A stretch of 64,000 nucleotides of DNA from Toxorhynchites rutilus septentrionalis (Eukaryota > Arthropoda > Insecta > Diptera > Culicidae), in NCBI RefSeq assembly GCF_029784135.1, contig NC_073744.1:101801303-101865302 (forward strand), given 5' to 3'. Under the pieces are notes generated by a model that had not been told where the DNA came from, did not search any database, and saw only the letters and a list, made by a program, of their open reading frames with translations. The translations under genes and the position numbers were made by a program. This document shows positions 9,996-21,349 of this stretch, one piece after another. How positions within the stretch are numbered: position 1 is the first letter of the stretch; every line of letters begins with the position of its first letter.

Positions 9996-10265
9996 AACCG
10001 TAAATCGGGCCAATCAAAACGATGCAGTTAGGGCGTTTAGATAACGCCTAATATTTCACAGTTATTCAATTGTTTATCTAATGAAAAACAACATTTTGTT
10101 AGTTGCGATAGATGCGTAGAAATATTGATGCAAACATCTCTCCTATCCAGTACGAAATGTTCGAGCTATAAGCATTCGAAATCTTTCATTTTTTCCTGCA
10201 TGTTCTGTGTTTAGGTTTTCATTTTACCCTCCATATATTCCGGTTAGACGTAGTCCCACGTCAGA
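9996..10265 (+). repeat. Truncated, divergent H2A-1 3' tail
   Basis: Matches the last ~270 bp of the H2A-1 units (CCAATCAAAA...; TATTTCACA.TTATTCAATT; TAGATGCGTAGA; ATTTTTTCCT; CCGGTTAGACGTAGTCC.ACGTC). It ends in the palindromic terminus plus GAAAAA. Internal histone sequence is absent. Confidence 0.75.
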
Positions 10266-10764
10266 AAAACGTGGCGTCGGTCGGATGAAGTGCTTCATAT
10301 TGAAATAAATAATGGAGATTATTTGCTATAGTGTATTTCATAGCCAGAAGTAGTGAATCTAATGTTGTGCGAGTATCATTCTCATGCTATTTACGGAAGA
10401 ATTTTATTCAGTATAACGAAGAATTCAATTATGGATTTTATTTTTTTTGTTGATGCAACCATTTTACACATTTCGTTCCAACAATGAAAAAATTATATTT
10501 GTCTCACAAACTCTTACAAATTTATGTTTGTAATAAAGGTTAATATTTAAGAGAGTGAAAAAGTTTTATTGGGGTTGTACCAGAAGCAGGAGTAAAGCAT
10601 TAAGGTGAAGGTGGAAGCTAGCCATTGTAGTAGTATAGGTAAACCCTCGTGTAAAAATGGGGTAATAGTGTTTGTGAGAGAAGAGCAAAGCACACGTAAA
10701 TAGATCAATTCACTTATCAGACTGTGTGGCGCTTCATTGACACGAGTCTTTGAATACATTTGAA
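10266..10764. other. Unrecognised interval with an inverted match to 15430-15500
   Basis: 10553-10680 (GTTTTATTGGGGTTGTACCAGAAGC; AAGGTGAAGGTGGAAGCTAGCCA) resembles the reverse complement of 15430-15500, so both ends belong to one repeat family. Nothing else was recognised. Confidence 0.4.
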
Positions 10765-13700
10765 AAACAGGAAGTGGGTTATATCTATGGTATAACCGCA
10801 AGGGTGACGTAGGACTATCGTTGATTTAGAGATCATTTGTATGAAGTTGAATCTGAATTCATTCTGAATGAATGAATATTTGGAGAACTTCGAAAACGAG
10901 AGCGTTACGTTGGAGGCACAAGGTTTTATGCATCCAATATTGGATACGGAAATATCCTACTGATGGGGAAGAATAATCTTCAGAAGCTATCCTGTTGATT
11001 GCGATTGATTGAAAAACCACAAAACCAAATGTATTTGGTCACAGTGTTACATGGATAGAAAACATTCAATTAAACTCTTTCACATGAATATATTTTGAAA
11101 ACTCCCAAAGGAACTGGCAGATTATTTTCAGTAACGATTAGATATTTCCACATTTTCCTCGATACTGGAAGCCCACCAGTGGTTAATACCAACTCGATAA
11201 CCACCTGTTAATAGCACTTGATTGGAACATATTTGGTCACAGTGTTACATGGATAGAAAACATTCAATTAAACTCTTTCACATGAATATATTTTGAAAAT
11301 TCCCAGAGGAACTGGCAGATTATTTTCAGTAACGCTTAGTTATTTCCACATTTTCCTCGATACTGGAAGCCCACCAGTGGTTAATGCCAACTCGATAACC
11401 ACCTGTTAATAGCACTTGATTGAAACATATTTGGTCACAGTGTTACATGGATAGAAAACATTCAATTAAATTCTTTCACATGAACATATTTTGAAAATTC
11501 CCAAAGGAACTGGCAGATTATTTTCAGTAACGATTAGATATTTCCACATTTTCCTCGATACTGGAAGCCCACCAGTGGTTAATGCCAACTCGATAAAAAC
11601 CTGTTAATAGCACTTGATTGAAACATATTTGGTCACAGTGTTACATGGATAGAAAACATTCAATTAAACTCTTTCACATGAATATATTTTTAAAATTCCC
11701 AGAGGAACTGGCAGATTATTTTCAGTAACGATTAGTTATTTCCACATTTTCCTCGATACTGGAAGCCCACCAGTGGTTAATACCAACTCGATAACCACCT
11801 GTTAATAGCACTTGATTGAAACATATTCGGTCACAGTGTTACATGGATAGAAAACATTCAATTAAACTCTTTCACATGAATATATTTTGAAAATTCCCAA
11901 AGGAACTGGCAGATTATTTTCCAGCAATGATTAGATCTTTCCGGAACTTTCTCGATGCTGAATGGCATCCTAACGGAAAGAGTTCTGCGCGTGTATGTGT
12001 CGATCCTTCGCCGTCCACCTCCTCCAGCACGTTAGGCAACGATGTTGTCTTGTCGATGTCCTCACGAAAAAAGAATGTGTCTCACCACCAGAATATCGCT
12101 TAAGTATGCTTTTTGTGTGTGATTGAATCGAGAGAAGGTGTGGTTTACGATGGCAATTTGGAAGGCAAACTAGAGGGGAATGAACTCTCTGAGCTCGGAA
12201 CTTTCGGCGACTGAGCAATAATCGATTGCGGGCGCATACAATATTGGATACGGAAATATCCTACTGATGGGGAAGAATAATCTTCTGAAGCTATCCTGTT
12301 AATTGCGATTGATTGAAAAACCACAAAACCAAATGTATTTGGTCACAGTGTTACATGGATAGAAAACATTCAATTAAACTCTTTCACATGAATATATTTT
12401 GAAAATTCCCAGAGGAACTGGCAGATTATTTTCAGTAACGATTAGTTATTTCCATATTTCCTCGATACTGGAAGCCCACCAGTGGTTAATGCCAACTCGA
12501 TAACCACCTGTTAATAGCACTTGATTGAAACATATTTGGTCACAGTGTTACATGGATAGAAAACATTCAATTAAACTCTTTCACATGAATATATTTTGAA
12601 AATTCCCAGAGGAACTGGCAGATTATTTTCAGTAACGATTAGTTATTTCCACATTTTCCTCGATACTGGAAGCCCACCAGTGGTTAATACCAACTCGATA
12701 ACCACCTGTTAATAGCACTTGATTGAAACATATTTGGTCACAGTGTTACATGGATAGAAAACATTCAATTAAACTCTTTCACATGAATATATTTTGAAAA
12801 TTCCCAAAGGAACTGGCAGATTATTTTCCAGCAATGATTAGATCTTTCCGGAACTTTCTCGATGCTGAATGGCATCCTAACGGAAAGAGTTCTGCGCGTG
12901 TATGTGTCGATCCTTCGCCGTCCACCTCCTCCAGCACGTTAGGCAACGATGTTGTCTTGTCGATGTCCTCACGAAAAATGAATGTGTCTCACCATCAGAA
13001 TATCGCTTAAGTATGCTTTTTGTGTGTGATTGAATCGAGAAAAGGTGTGGTTTACGATGGCAATTTGGAAGGCAAACTAGAGGGGAATGAACTCTCTGAG
13101 CTCGGAACTTTCGGCGACTGAGCAATAATCGATTGCGGGCGCATACAATATTGGATACGGAAATATCCTACTGATGGGGAAGAATAATCTTCTGAAGCTA
13201 TCCTGTTAATTGCGATTGATTGAAAAACCACAAAACCAAATGTATTTGGTCACAGTGTTACATGGATAGAAAACATTCAATTAAACTCTTTCACATGAAT
13301 ATATTTTGAAAATTCCCAGAGGAACTGGCAGATTATTTTCAGTAACGATTAGTTATTTCCACATTTTCCTCGATACTGGAAGCCCACCAGTGGTTAATGC
13401 CAACTCGATAACCACCTGTTAATAGCACTTGATTGAAACATATTTGGTCACAGTGTTACATGGATAGAAAACATTCAATTAAACTCTTTCACATGAATAT
13501 ATTTTGAAAATTCCTAAAGGAACTGGCAGATTATTTTCCAGCAATGATTAGATCTTTCCGGAACTTTCTCGATGCTGAATGGCATCCTAACGGAAAGAGT
13601 TCTGCGCGTGTATGTGTCGATCCTTCGCCGTCCACCTCCTCCAGCACGTTAGGCAACGATGTTGTCTTGTCGATGTCCTCACGAAAAATGAATGTGTCTC

Positions 13701-14572
13701 ACCACCAGAATATCGCTTAAGTATGCTTTTTGTGTGTGATTGAATCGAGAGAATGAACTCTCTGAGCTCGGAACTTTCGGCGACTGAGTAATAATCGATT
13801 GCGGGCGCATACAATATTGGATACGGAAATATCCTACTGATGGGGAAGAATAATCTTCTGAAGCTATCCTGTTAATTGCGATTGATTGAAAAACCACAAA
13901 ACCAAATGTATTTGGTCACAGTGTTACATGGATAGAAAACATTCAATTAAACTCTTTCACATGAATATATTTTGAAAATTCCCAGAGGAACTGGAAGATT
14001 ATTTTCAGTAACAATTAAATATTTCCACATTTTCCTCGATACTGGAAGCCCACCAGTGGTTAATGCCAACTCGATAACCACCTGTTAATAGCCGCGCGTG
14101 TATGTGTGTGTAGCGATGTCTTCCCAGGGAACCGTTTGTGGCATCACTCTCCTCCTGATAGATTCCCTTCTGGCCTAGGGTGCACAAACAGGCTCTTGGT
14201 GACACCGTTCATCCGCGCTTTCATGATAAATAAAGAGCTTCACCGCAACAGCGACAACATGCTCCAATCGCTGTTCAATTAGAACTGAGTGGATTTCCGA
14301 GCGCCGCTCGCTTATATACCGATTGGTGATTTCAATAGCCTGTTTTGAAAGCAATTTTAAGACTATTGAAACAAGTTTTTGGATCAAAAAGTAACAAGTA
14401 TATAACGCGTAGACATTTTATCTTTCGAATGAAGTGTTTATCATACCATTTCGTTCAGTTGTTTAGGAGCTATTAACGCTCAAAATCTCGGTCTCCGGCG
14501 TAACGCTTTCGTTTTCGAAACTTTGATTTTACACCCCGGTATAGAAATGAAAGACGTAGTCCTACGTCAAAA
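10765..14572 (+). repeat. F3 repeat, copy 3, expanded into a higher-order tandem array
   Basis: Head at 10767-10815 (GGTTATA...TATAACC stem, then GGGTGACGTAGGAC) and tail at 14553-14568 (GACGTAGTCCTACGTC followed by A9). Between them a ~197-bp monomer starting GGTCACAGTGTTACATGG repeats at about 11037, 11234, 11432, 11630, 11829, 12342, 12539, 12734, 13250, 13446 and 13913. Monomer blocks alternate with a ~515-bp spacer (TTCTGCGCGTGTATGTGTCG... at about 11980, 12889, 13600), giving a ~907-bp higher-order period. A minus-strand TATA box GGTATATAAGCGAGC lies at about 14308-14322. Confidence 0.85.
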
Positions 14573-15505
14573 AAAAAGAAATAACAATTCAATACTAAAG
14601 TAAAATGTATGAACGATATGTTCCGATGAACAATTGCAAATATAAATATATATAGAAGGTGCATTTGCATATGATTCTGATTATACGCGAGCGTAACATG
14701 AGCAAATTTATAACACATGCGAATTGGGGCACTTTTGGTGTTAACAAGTTCTTCCGCATAGTAACTCGATGTTGATAATTCCTTAATATTTTCCTTCGTT
14801 GATCGTATTGTTTTCACATATTCACGTTGAAAAGCCCTCACCCTTCTCTTCGTTGGCCGAGGCATTTAGATTGAATTTAATACTTTTCCGTTTACTGTTT
14901 TTGAAAGCATAGGCAGCCGTGGCAGTGTTCCGAGCTCTGCAATACAATTTTCTTACCCAATGTTAAAGTTGCTAAATTTACATTATAGACCCATTAAACG
15001 TAAAAATAATAATTGTATTGATATCAACACAATTTTATTCTATTGATTTTCATGACATGGGACGCTATGACTCCGGAATAACATTTTATTGAGTGGTTTT
15101 TATAGCTGTTTCGATGATGTTGTTTGGCATCAGTGTCGAAAAAATAACGATGCTTCCACCAATACAAACAAAACCATTGTAGAAGATTGAAAAACGAAAA
15201 TTTAACTTTCAGAGCACTTGCTCGAGTTTTCCGACGTTCTTCACTATACGGTGCGAAAGCAGATGAAAATTTAATATCTTGTGAGTAATCGATTCGAGTT
15301 TGGTTGATATTACTTGATGGGAAGTGTGCGAAAACGATCATTTTCTTCACACTGTTTCGCAAAATTATTGATTTTCGGGCGAGAGGTGAGGGAGGGAGAT
15401 GAAAGAAATGAGCGCCATTGTGGCAGCCATTTATGGCTAGCTTCCACCTTCACCTTAATTAATAAAATTGAAAATAATCAAAGTTTATTGTACGAGAAGC
15501 GTACA
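14573..15505. other. Unrecognised interval
   Basis: No gene was supported. Two minus-strand frames (130 and 112 codons) lack recognisable motifs. From about 15430 the sequence joins the family also seen, inverted, at 10553-10680. Confidence 0.3.
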
Positions 15506-15990
15506 AGGAGCCAATAAGTAAGAACCAGTAGCGTTCAATTGACGTTATCTAGAGATTGGACCAGTAGCGTTCAGAGGGTGTGTGTGTGTGTGGACTGGAG
15601 TTAATAAGTGGAATAATGATTTTTGTTGTACCGGGAGCGTACAAGGAGCCAAGGTGTAAGAACCAGTAGCGTTCAATTGACGTTATTTAGAGATTGGACC
15701 AGTAGCGTTCAGAGGGAGAGTGTGTGTGTGGACTGGAGTTGATTAGAGTGGAATAATAATTTTTGTTGTACCGGGAGCGTACAAGTAGGACGTATGAACC
15801 AGTAGCGTTCAGAGAATGGTTTCGGAGAGATGTTGTGAGAGTGAAGTTAGATTTCTTGTACCAGGAGCGTGCAAGGAGTGTTATCGGAGATTGGATTCGT
15901 TTGGAAGGAAGTTACTTTTCTTGTACCAGGAGCGTGCGTGTCCGGATTGAAATAATTTTTTGTACCAGTGACATACAAAGAAGATTGCCA
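15506..15990 (+). repeat. CCAGTAGCG tandem repeat block
   Basis: Two ~130-bp units (about 15517-15650 and 15651-15785) contain ACCAGTAGCGTTCA twice each, ATTGACGTTAT.TAGAGATTGG, a TGTGTGTG tract, GGACTGGAGTT and TTGTACCGGGAGCGTACAAG. Shorter TTGTACCAGGAGCGTGC copies follow to about 15960. Confidence 0.7.
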
Positions 15991-16209
15991 CCAGGGTTGC
16001 CATAATAAAATCTATGTTTTTGGACTGAAAAAAAAGACGGGTGGGTAATGTCGGGGACATAACCGGAGTGACGTAGTACTATACACAGGGGACAGCTTTT
16101 GTTAAATATATATTTTAAATATATTGTTTTATTTTCTTCTCCTACGTGAATACCTACCTATCTACCTGAAAAATGGATTAGTTTACTGTTTACTCTTTAT
16201 GAATATGTT

Positions 16210-16901
16210 TTTTTTTTTTTTATAAATTCGTTTATTTTTACAGGCTCAGTTACATAAGTTTAAAGGAGCCGAAATCTTAAATGTATTTTTAAAACTATAT
16301 ATATGAACAATTTTCTTAAATCTATGGTTAGTAATGTGGGAAACCGATTACTCGTGGTGGACTCGAGATTAAAAGGGTGACATTTTCTCAGGAAAAGGAT
16401 GGGGTATAAGGAAATTATTACAATGTTGATAATCACACACACTCAATTCTTAAATCTATTCGTACATCAGTTGTGAATTTACATTTCATTCTTCTGTTTA
16501 TAGCAAGCGGACCAATTACTCACAAAGGAAGAAATGGAGGGTATAAGGATATAAGGATAATCACACACGAACATCGATAGATTTAAGGAAAACATATATT
16601 TGGGACATGTAATCAAGGTCTAACCGAGCCAACACATCTCTCACCGGCACATTGGGCTGCCTTCCTCTAGCCCGAAGGGAGTTCTCTAAATTCGATCTGG
16701 CAACAAGATACACCTCACACGACCAAACAACGTGTTCGATGTCGTGGTAACCTCGGCCACAAACGCAGATATTGCTGCCGGCCAGATTGAAACGAAAGAG
16801 TAGCGCGTCTAACGAACAGTGATTGGACATGAGTCGGGAGAAGGTGCGAATAAAGTCCCGACTCAAGTCCAGACTTTTGAACCATGGTTTGAGGCTAACC
16901 T
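16210..16901 (-). mobile_element. 5'-truncated LINE B-like fragment
   Basis: Flanked by the direct repeat TTATGAATATGTT (about 16197-16209 and 16902-16914). A poly(T) run at 16210-16221 marks the minus-strand 3' tail. The minus strand at 16866-16561 encodes 101 residues ending a LINE ORF2: SRDFIRTFSRLMSNHCSLDA, then CGRGYHDIEHVVWSC, a Cys-His motif also found at the C-terminus of LINE B (40138-43801). It is related to but distinct from LINE B. Confidence 0.8.
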
Positions 16902-16916
16902 TATGAATATGTTGAT

Positions 16917-16932
16917 GGTTCTGAAAAGAACC
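16917..16932 (-). other. Histone 3' stem-loop, H2A-2 unit 1
   Basis: Minus-strand GGTTCTTTTCAGAACC, a perfect stem. The same perfect hairpin is in unit 2 (17811-17826), unit 3 (18627-18642), both composite blocks (39425-39440 and 53515-53530, plus strand) and 60772-60787. A purine-rich GAAGAGTAAACAG follows, resembling a histone downstream element. Confidence 0.85.
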
Positions 16933-17174
16933 TTTGGTGTTGTGTTTTTGTTATCACTCGATATTCCCATCTTGTTCGGTTAAACCTTCCTGTTTTGCTA
17001 TTGCGTTTGCCACTCGCCACAGCTTTCACAGTTGGAAAATTTCTTCCCATCCAGCTTGTGACATGTTGTTCAGTAAATTACATTTTATGCGACGTGCCGG
17101 AGAACCACTTTGCCACTCACTGAAACTAATTGTTGTCTTGATGAGCGCCGAACCGAAGCTGCTCTGTTCTTGAT

Positions 17175-17405
17175 GCAGGTTTTCTGATTGTCGTGAGCAG
17201 CTTTGCAAGCCAACTCGAGCACTCCGACGGCCGAAACTCTATAATCGCTGTTAGGTATACTGGTGCTCCGGCACCAATCCGTTCGGCCTAGTTACCCTTG
17301 CGGAGCAATCAGTGAATGCGACCAACAGGGAACTGGAGACCTGCACGGTTCGAGTGAGACTTTGCCTTTTCCTTAACTTGTCCTCCTTTGTTACGTCCAC
17401 GATGC
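17175..17405 (-). pseudogene. Histone H2A-derived pseudogene (H2A-2 unit 1)
   Basis: The minus strand follows the H2A coding sequence: AACAAAGGAGG, AAGGGAAAGGCAAAG, TCGAACCGTGCAG-like, CAGTTCCC.GTTGGTCGCATTCAC, GCAAGGGTAACTA.GCCGAACG, GGTGCCGGAGCACCAGTATAC, then a decayed stretch and CGACAATCAGAAAACCCGCATC (RDNKKTRI region). The start ATG is lost (ATCGTGGACG), and stops and deletions remove the acidic-patch region. It is non-functional as a histone. Confidence 0.85.
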
Positions 17406-17638
17406 CGATGCCGTACAACCACACGGGTTTACGGTTTGAAAGAAAATAAGATATTTTTTGGGGTCCGCGTGTTTTATACTCTAGCGGTACACACTCACAG
17501 GATAGAGACAAATCGGCAGACTCAGCCAGAGGGGCGAGTCCAACGAGACGAACGAATGAGCGTTCAAAAGGAGCGATGGCAAAAAAATACATTCATTACG
17601 ATTTGTTCGCTCGTTGGATTCACATGCAGGCTAAAAAG

Positions 17639-18454
17639 GCGGGTGGGTAATGTCGGGGACATAACCGGAGTGACGTAGGACTATACAAAGGAGACAGCTT
17701 TTGTTAAATATATATTTTAAATATATTGTTTTATTTTCTTCTCCTACGTGAATACCTATCTACCTGAAAAATGGTTTAGTTTACTGTTTACTCTTTATGA
17801 ATATGTTGATGGTTCTGAAAAGAACCTTTGGTGTTGTGTTTTTGTTATCACTCGATATTCCCATCTTGTTCGGTTAAACCTTCCTGTTTTGCTATTGCGT
17901 TTGCCACTCGCCACAGCTTTCACAGTTGGAAAATTTCTTCCCATCCAGCTTGTGACATGTTGTTCAGTAAATTACATTTTATGCGACGTGCCGGAGAACC
18001 ACTTTGCCACTCACTGAAACTAATTGTTGTCTTGATGAGCGCCGAACCGAAGCTGCTCTGTTCTTGATGCAGGTTTTCTGATTGTCGTGAGCAGCTTTGC
18101 AAGCCAACTCGAGCACTCCGACGGCCGAAACTCTATAATCGCTGTTAGGTATACTGGTGCTCCGGCACCAATCCGTTCGGCCTAGTTACGCTTGCGGAGC
18201 AATCAGTGAATGCGACCAACAGGGAACTGGTACAACCACACGGGTTTACGGTTTGAAAGAAAATAAGATATTTTTTGGGGTCCGCGTGTTTTATACTCTA
18301 GCGGTACACACTCACAGGATAGAGACAAATCGGTAGACTTAGCCAGAGGGACGAGTCCAACGAGGCGAACGAATGAGCGTTAAAAGGGAGCGATGGCAAA
18401 AAATACATTCATTACGATTTGTTCGCTCGTTGGATTCACATGCAGGCTAAAAAG
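17639..18454 (-). repeat. H2A-2 histone-derived unit 2 (816 bp)
   Basis: Nearly identical to unit 1 without its insertion. It has a ~150-bp deletion that fuses AGGGAACTGG directly to TACAACCACACGGG, removing the H2A N-terminal part (H2A homology about 18069-18230). The minus-strand TATA box (GTATAAAACACGCGG) and the perfect stem-loop remain. Tandem head-to-tail with units 1 and 3; the junction is CAGGCTAAAAAGGCGGGTGGG. Confidence 0.85.
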
Positions 18455-19303
18455 GCGGGTGGGTAATGTCGGGGACATAACCGGAGTGACGTAGGACTAT
18501 ACAAAGGAGACAGCTTTTGTTAAATATATATTTTAAATATATTGTTTTATTTTCTTCTCCTACGTGAATACCTATCTACCTGAAAAATGGTTTAGTTTAC
18601 TGTTTACTCTTTATGAATATGTTGATGGTTCTGAAAAGAACCTTTGGTGTTGTGTTTTTGTTATCACTCGATATTCCCATCATGTTCGGTTAAACCTTCC
18701 TGTTTAGCTATTGCGTTTGCCACTCGCCACAACTTTCACAGTTGGAAAATTTCTTCCCATCCAGCTTGTGACATGTGGTTCAGTAAATTACATTTAATGC
18801 GACGTGCCGGAGAAACACTTTGCCACTCACTGAAACTAATTGTTGCCTTGATGAGCGCCGAACCGAAGCTGCTCTGTTCTTGATGCGGGTTTTCTGATTG
18901 TCGTGAGCAGCTTTGCAAGCCAACTCGAGCACTCCGACGGCCGAAACTCTATAATCGCTGTTAGGTATACTGGTGCTCCGGCACCAATCCGTTCGGCCTA
19001 GTTACCCTTGAGGAGCAATCAGTGAATGCGACCAACAGGGAATAGCACACCTGCACGATTCGAGTGGGACTTTGCCTTTCCCTTAACTTGTCCTCCTTTG
19101 TTACGTCCACGATGCCGATGCCGTACAACCACACGGGTTTACGGTTTGAAAGAAAATAAGATATTTTTTTGGGGTCCGCGTGTTTCATACTCTAGCGGTA
19201 CACACTCACAGGATAGAGACAAATCGGCAGACTCAGCCAGAGGGGCGAGTCCAACGAGACGAACGAATGAGCGTTCAAAAGGAGCGATGGCAAAAAAATA
19301 CAT
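18455..19303 (-). repeat. H2A-2 histone-derived unit 3, split by LINE A2
   Basis: Third tandem unit. H2A homology is at 18885-19115 (minus) and the perfect stem-loop at 18627-18642. The TATA box is damaged here (minus strand GTATGAAACACGCGG). LINE A2 interrupts it at CAAAAAAATACAT; the remaining ~45 bp of the unit (TCATTATGATTTGTTCGCTCG...) lie after the LINE at 25746-25790. Confidence 0.85.
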
Positions 19304-19828
19304 CATACTGATTTTAACCTCCGACCGAGAAGGTCGATTTTTCTTTCAGCAGCTCGGAGTTTTGGCGTTTCTGGACAGCGGACTGGGATGTTCCCCCTGG
19401 CGATTGTGGAAGGAGATTTGTAGCAATAAGTTTTAAGGTGACAGCAGAAGGAGAGCGGGAAAAGGCAATAGCTTGCTTCGACCGTGGAGAGCGGGCGCTT
19501 ACCGGCTTGCCGGAAAAAGCGCGCGCTTTCTCGGCGTCACCGACGCCACGCCCCCTTTTTCTTTCGGGCAGTGTTGCCAGTTATATTGTAGTGTAGTGAA
19601 TCTTTATTATTAAATAAAATCTAAAAAGAAAAACACGCATACAAACAACTGAAGTGACGGAAGCAATTATTACATTAAGTGTGATTTGCAATTTTCCGCA
19701 TCCATTGGTGGCTTTTCAAAGTTACTTTACTGGGAACATACCCCTTAGTGAATATCTCCCAATAAGGAATTTTAGTGATTTTATATCCGTACCTGCTGAC
19801 TATAACCTAGGTATAGTCAAGCAGAAGC

Positions 19829-21265
19829 ATGGCTTCAAGTAGCTCCGGGCCTCCGGGAGGCCGGGCTAAAAATTTCTATGAGGGCAGGCCCACCGAAGCC
19901 ACCGCTCCACTATGGGCGGACCCCTCGAACGGTAATCTCCAGATACTGCTTCTGAGAGCTACAGGAGACAAGGTGCTTCCAACAAACCCCTTCACAGTCA
20001 GCAATACCATCAAGGCAGTTGTAAAAAAATTCAACAGCGCCAAACCACAGCGAGATGATAAAAAGAAACTCCAGTACATCTTGACAACCAGGGATGAGAA
20101 TACAGTCGGTAAGTTACTTTCGATTACCAAACTGATTGATAATACTCCTGTAGAAGTGATCTTCCACCCAACTTTAAACCAACGCAAATGCGTTGTGACT
20201 TGCCGCGAATTTATCGACCTTCCGGAATCCGAACTGGTGAAAGAACTCACCGCTCAAGGTGTGATCGGCGTCAAACGCATCACCAGAAAGGACAACAACA
20301 TTGTTGTGCCAACGGCCACTTTAATATTGACCATTCGCGGAACTGTCGTTCCCAATTTCATTTACTTTGGGTTCATTCGAGCCGGGACTAGAAATTTTTA
20401 TCCCAATCCCATGCAATGCTACAAGTGCTACAAATTTGGACATACGAACAAGCGATGCAAACGCGAAAATCCGCTTTGCAGAAACTGCGGCCATGAACAT
20501 CCGGAACAACAAACAGACGCAAACAAAGTATGCGATGCTTCAGCTTTTTGTGTCAACTGCCAAGGGAACCACTCCTCTTCTAGTAGGAATTGTCCCGTAT
20601 GGCAAACCGAAAATAAAATCACCAGAATAAGAATCGACAATGGAATCTCATACAAAGAGGCAAAGGAACAGCTGCAACTTCAAAACAATGCTCCAACATT
20701 CGCAAGTGTTCTGCAAGACAGACTATCCAACTTGCAAAAGCCAGCACCCAGCTGCAACTGCAAATGTAACTGCGCCTCGGCCGCTTCGGCCACTTCTAGC
20801 CGCGAAAGCACCCCCCCAATTGACACTACATTCGATACAACCATGACAGATTCAACAACTGGTAGTTCATCAACTGAATCCGAAAGCGAATCAGTCATTT
20901 CTATGGATACGTCTGATGTTCCAAACAAAAACAAAAACAAAAGAAAAATAACTAAAGGATCATCCTCAGAGTCAGATCAAAAATCTGAAGATGAGACCCA
21001 AACAAACAAGGACAAGAAAAGAACAAAGAATGAACAAAGACAGACACCAACAACAAATAACAATACAACCCCAACAGAAAACAACAACAACAACAACAAC
21101 AACACACATCAAACAAAAAACAACAATAACAACAACAGCAACGCACATTCAACAAAAAACAACACAAACACAACAAACACTCCAAAGACTTCTACACCAA
21201 ACAAAAACAACACCAATACCTCAAAGAAAGCTTCTCTTTCCAAGGGTAAAGGACCATCGAACTAA
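19829..21265 (+). CDS. LINE A2 ORF1 protein (gag-like), 478 aa
   Basis: Intact frame beginning MASSSSGPPGGRAKN. It has the conserved block HPTLNQRKCVVTCREF (about residues 112-127) and TLILTIRGTVVPNFIYFGF. Knuckles CYKCYKFGHTNKRC (about 195-208), CRNCGHEHPEQQ...C and CVNCQGNHSSSSRNC (about 243-257) follow. After residue 330 it becomes Ser/Thr-rich, then Asn/Thr-rich (poly-N and TKNNN runs, about 395-465), ending KASLSKGKGPSN. Expected role: RNA chaperone and RNP formation. By eye about 70% identical to ORF1 of LINE A3/A4 over the first 130 residues, so it is a separate lineage. The frame being open suggests relatively recent activity. Confidence 0.88.
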   Translation: MASSSSGPPGGRAKNFYEGRPTEATAPLWADPSNGNLQILLLRATGDKVLPTNPFTVSNTIKAVVKKFNSAKPQRDDKKKLQYILTTRDENTVGKLLSITKLIDNTPVEVIFHPTLNQRKCVVTCREFIDLPESELVKELTAQGVIGVKRITRKDNNIVVPTATLILTIRGTVVPNFIYFGFIRAGTRNFYPNPMQCYKCYKFGHTNKRCKRENPLCRNCGHEHPEQQTDANKVCDASAFCVNCQGNHSSSSRNCPVWQTENKITRIRIDNGISYKEAKEQLQLQNNAPTFASVLQDRLSNLQKPAPSCNCKCNCASAASATSSRESTPPIDTTFDTTMTDSTTGSSSTESESESVISMDTSDVPNKNKNKRKITKGSSSESDQKSEDETQTNKDKKRTKNEQRQTPTTNNNTTPTENNNNNNNNTHQTKNNNNNNSNAHSTKNNTNTTNTPKTSTPNKNNTNTSKKASLSKGKGPSN

Positions 21266-21349
21266 TTCTCTTTGAATAGTTCAAACATACACACAATTAA
21301 GACTTAGGAATTAGAGTTAAAAACACCAACACATTCACTCCAACACATA

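Larger units (their letters stand above)
16037..17638 (-). repeat. H2A-2 histone-derived unit 1, interrupted
   Basis: The plus-strand start is GACGGGTGGGTAATGTCGGGG and ACATAACCGGAGTGACGTAG after an A8 run. The histone-like content is on the minus strand: TATA (GTATAAAACACGCGG) near 17480, H2A-derived body 17175-17405, and a perfect stem-loop at 16917-16932. A LINE B-like fragment (16210-16901) interrupts it 15 bp from the stem-loop. Without the insertion the unit is about 0.9 kb. Confidence 0.85.

Noticed and set aside
11970..13814. Three near-identical 75-82-codon frames (MLSRRKFRAQRVHS...)
   Set aside because: Copies of the F3 higher-order repeat spacer; the third is already truncated and there is no sign of coding constraint.
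16740..19330. Functional histone H2A genes
   Set aside because: Start codons, the histone-fold middle and C-termini are lost and stops are frequent in every unit.
17388..19436. Plus-strand 70-136-codon frames across the H2A-2 units
   Set aside because: Reverse readings of the histone-derived sequence, changing with every small indel between units.
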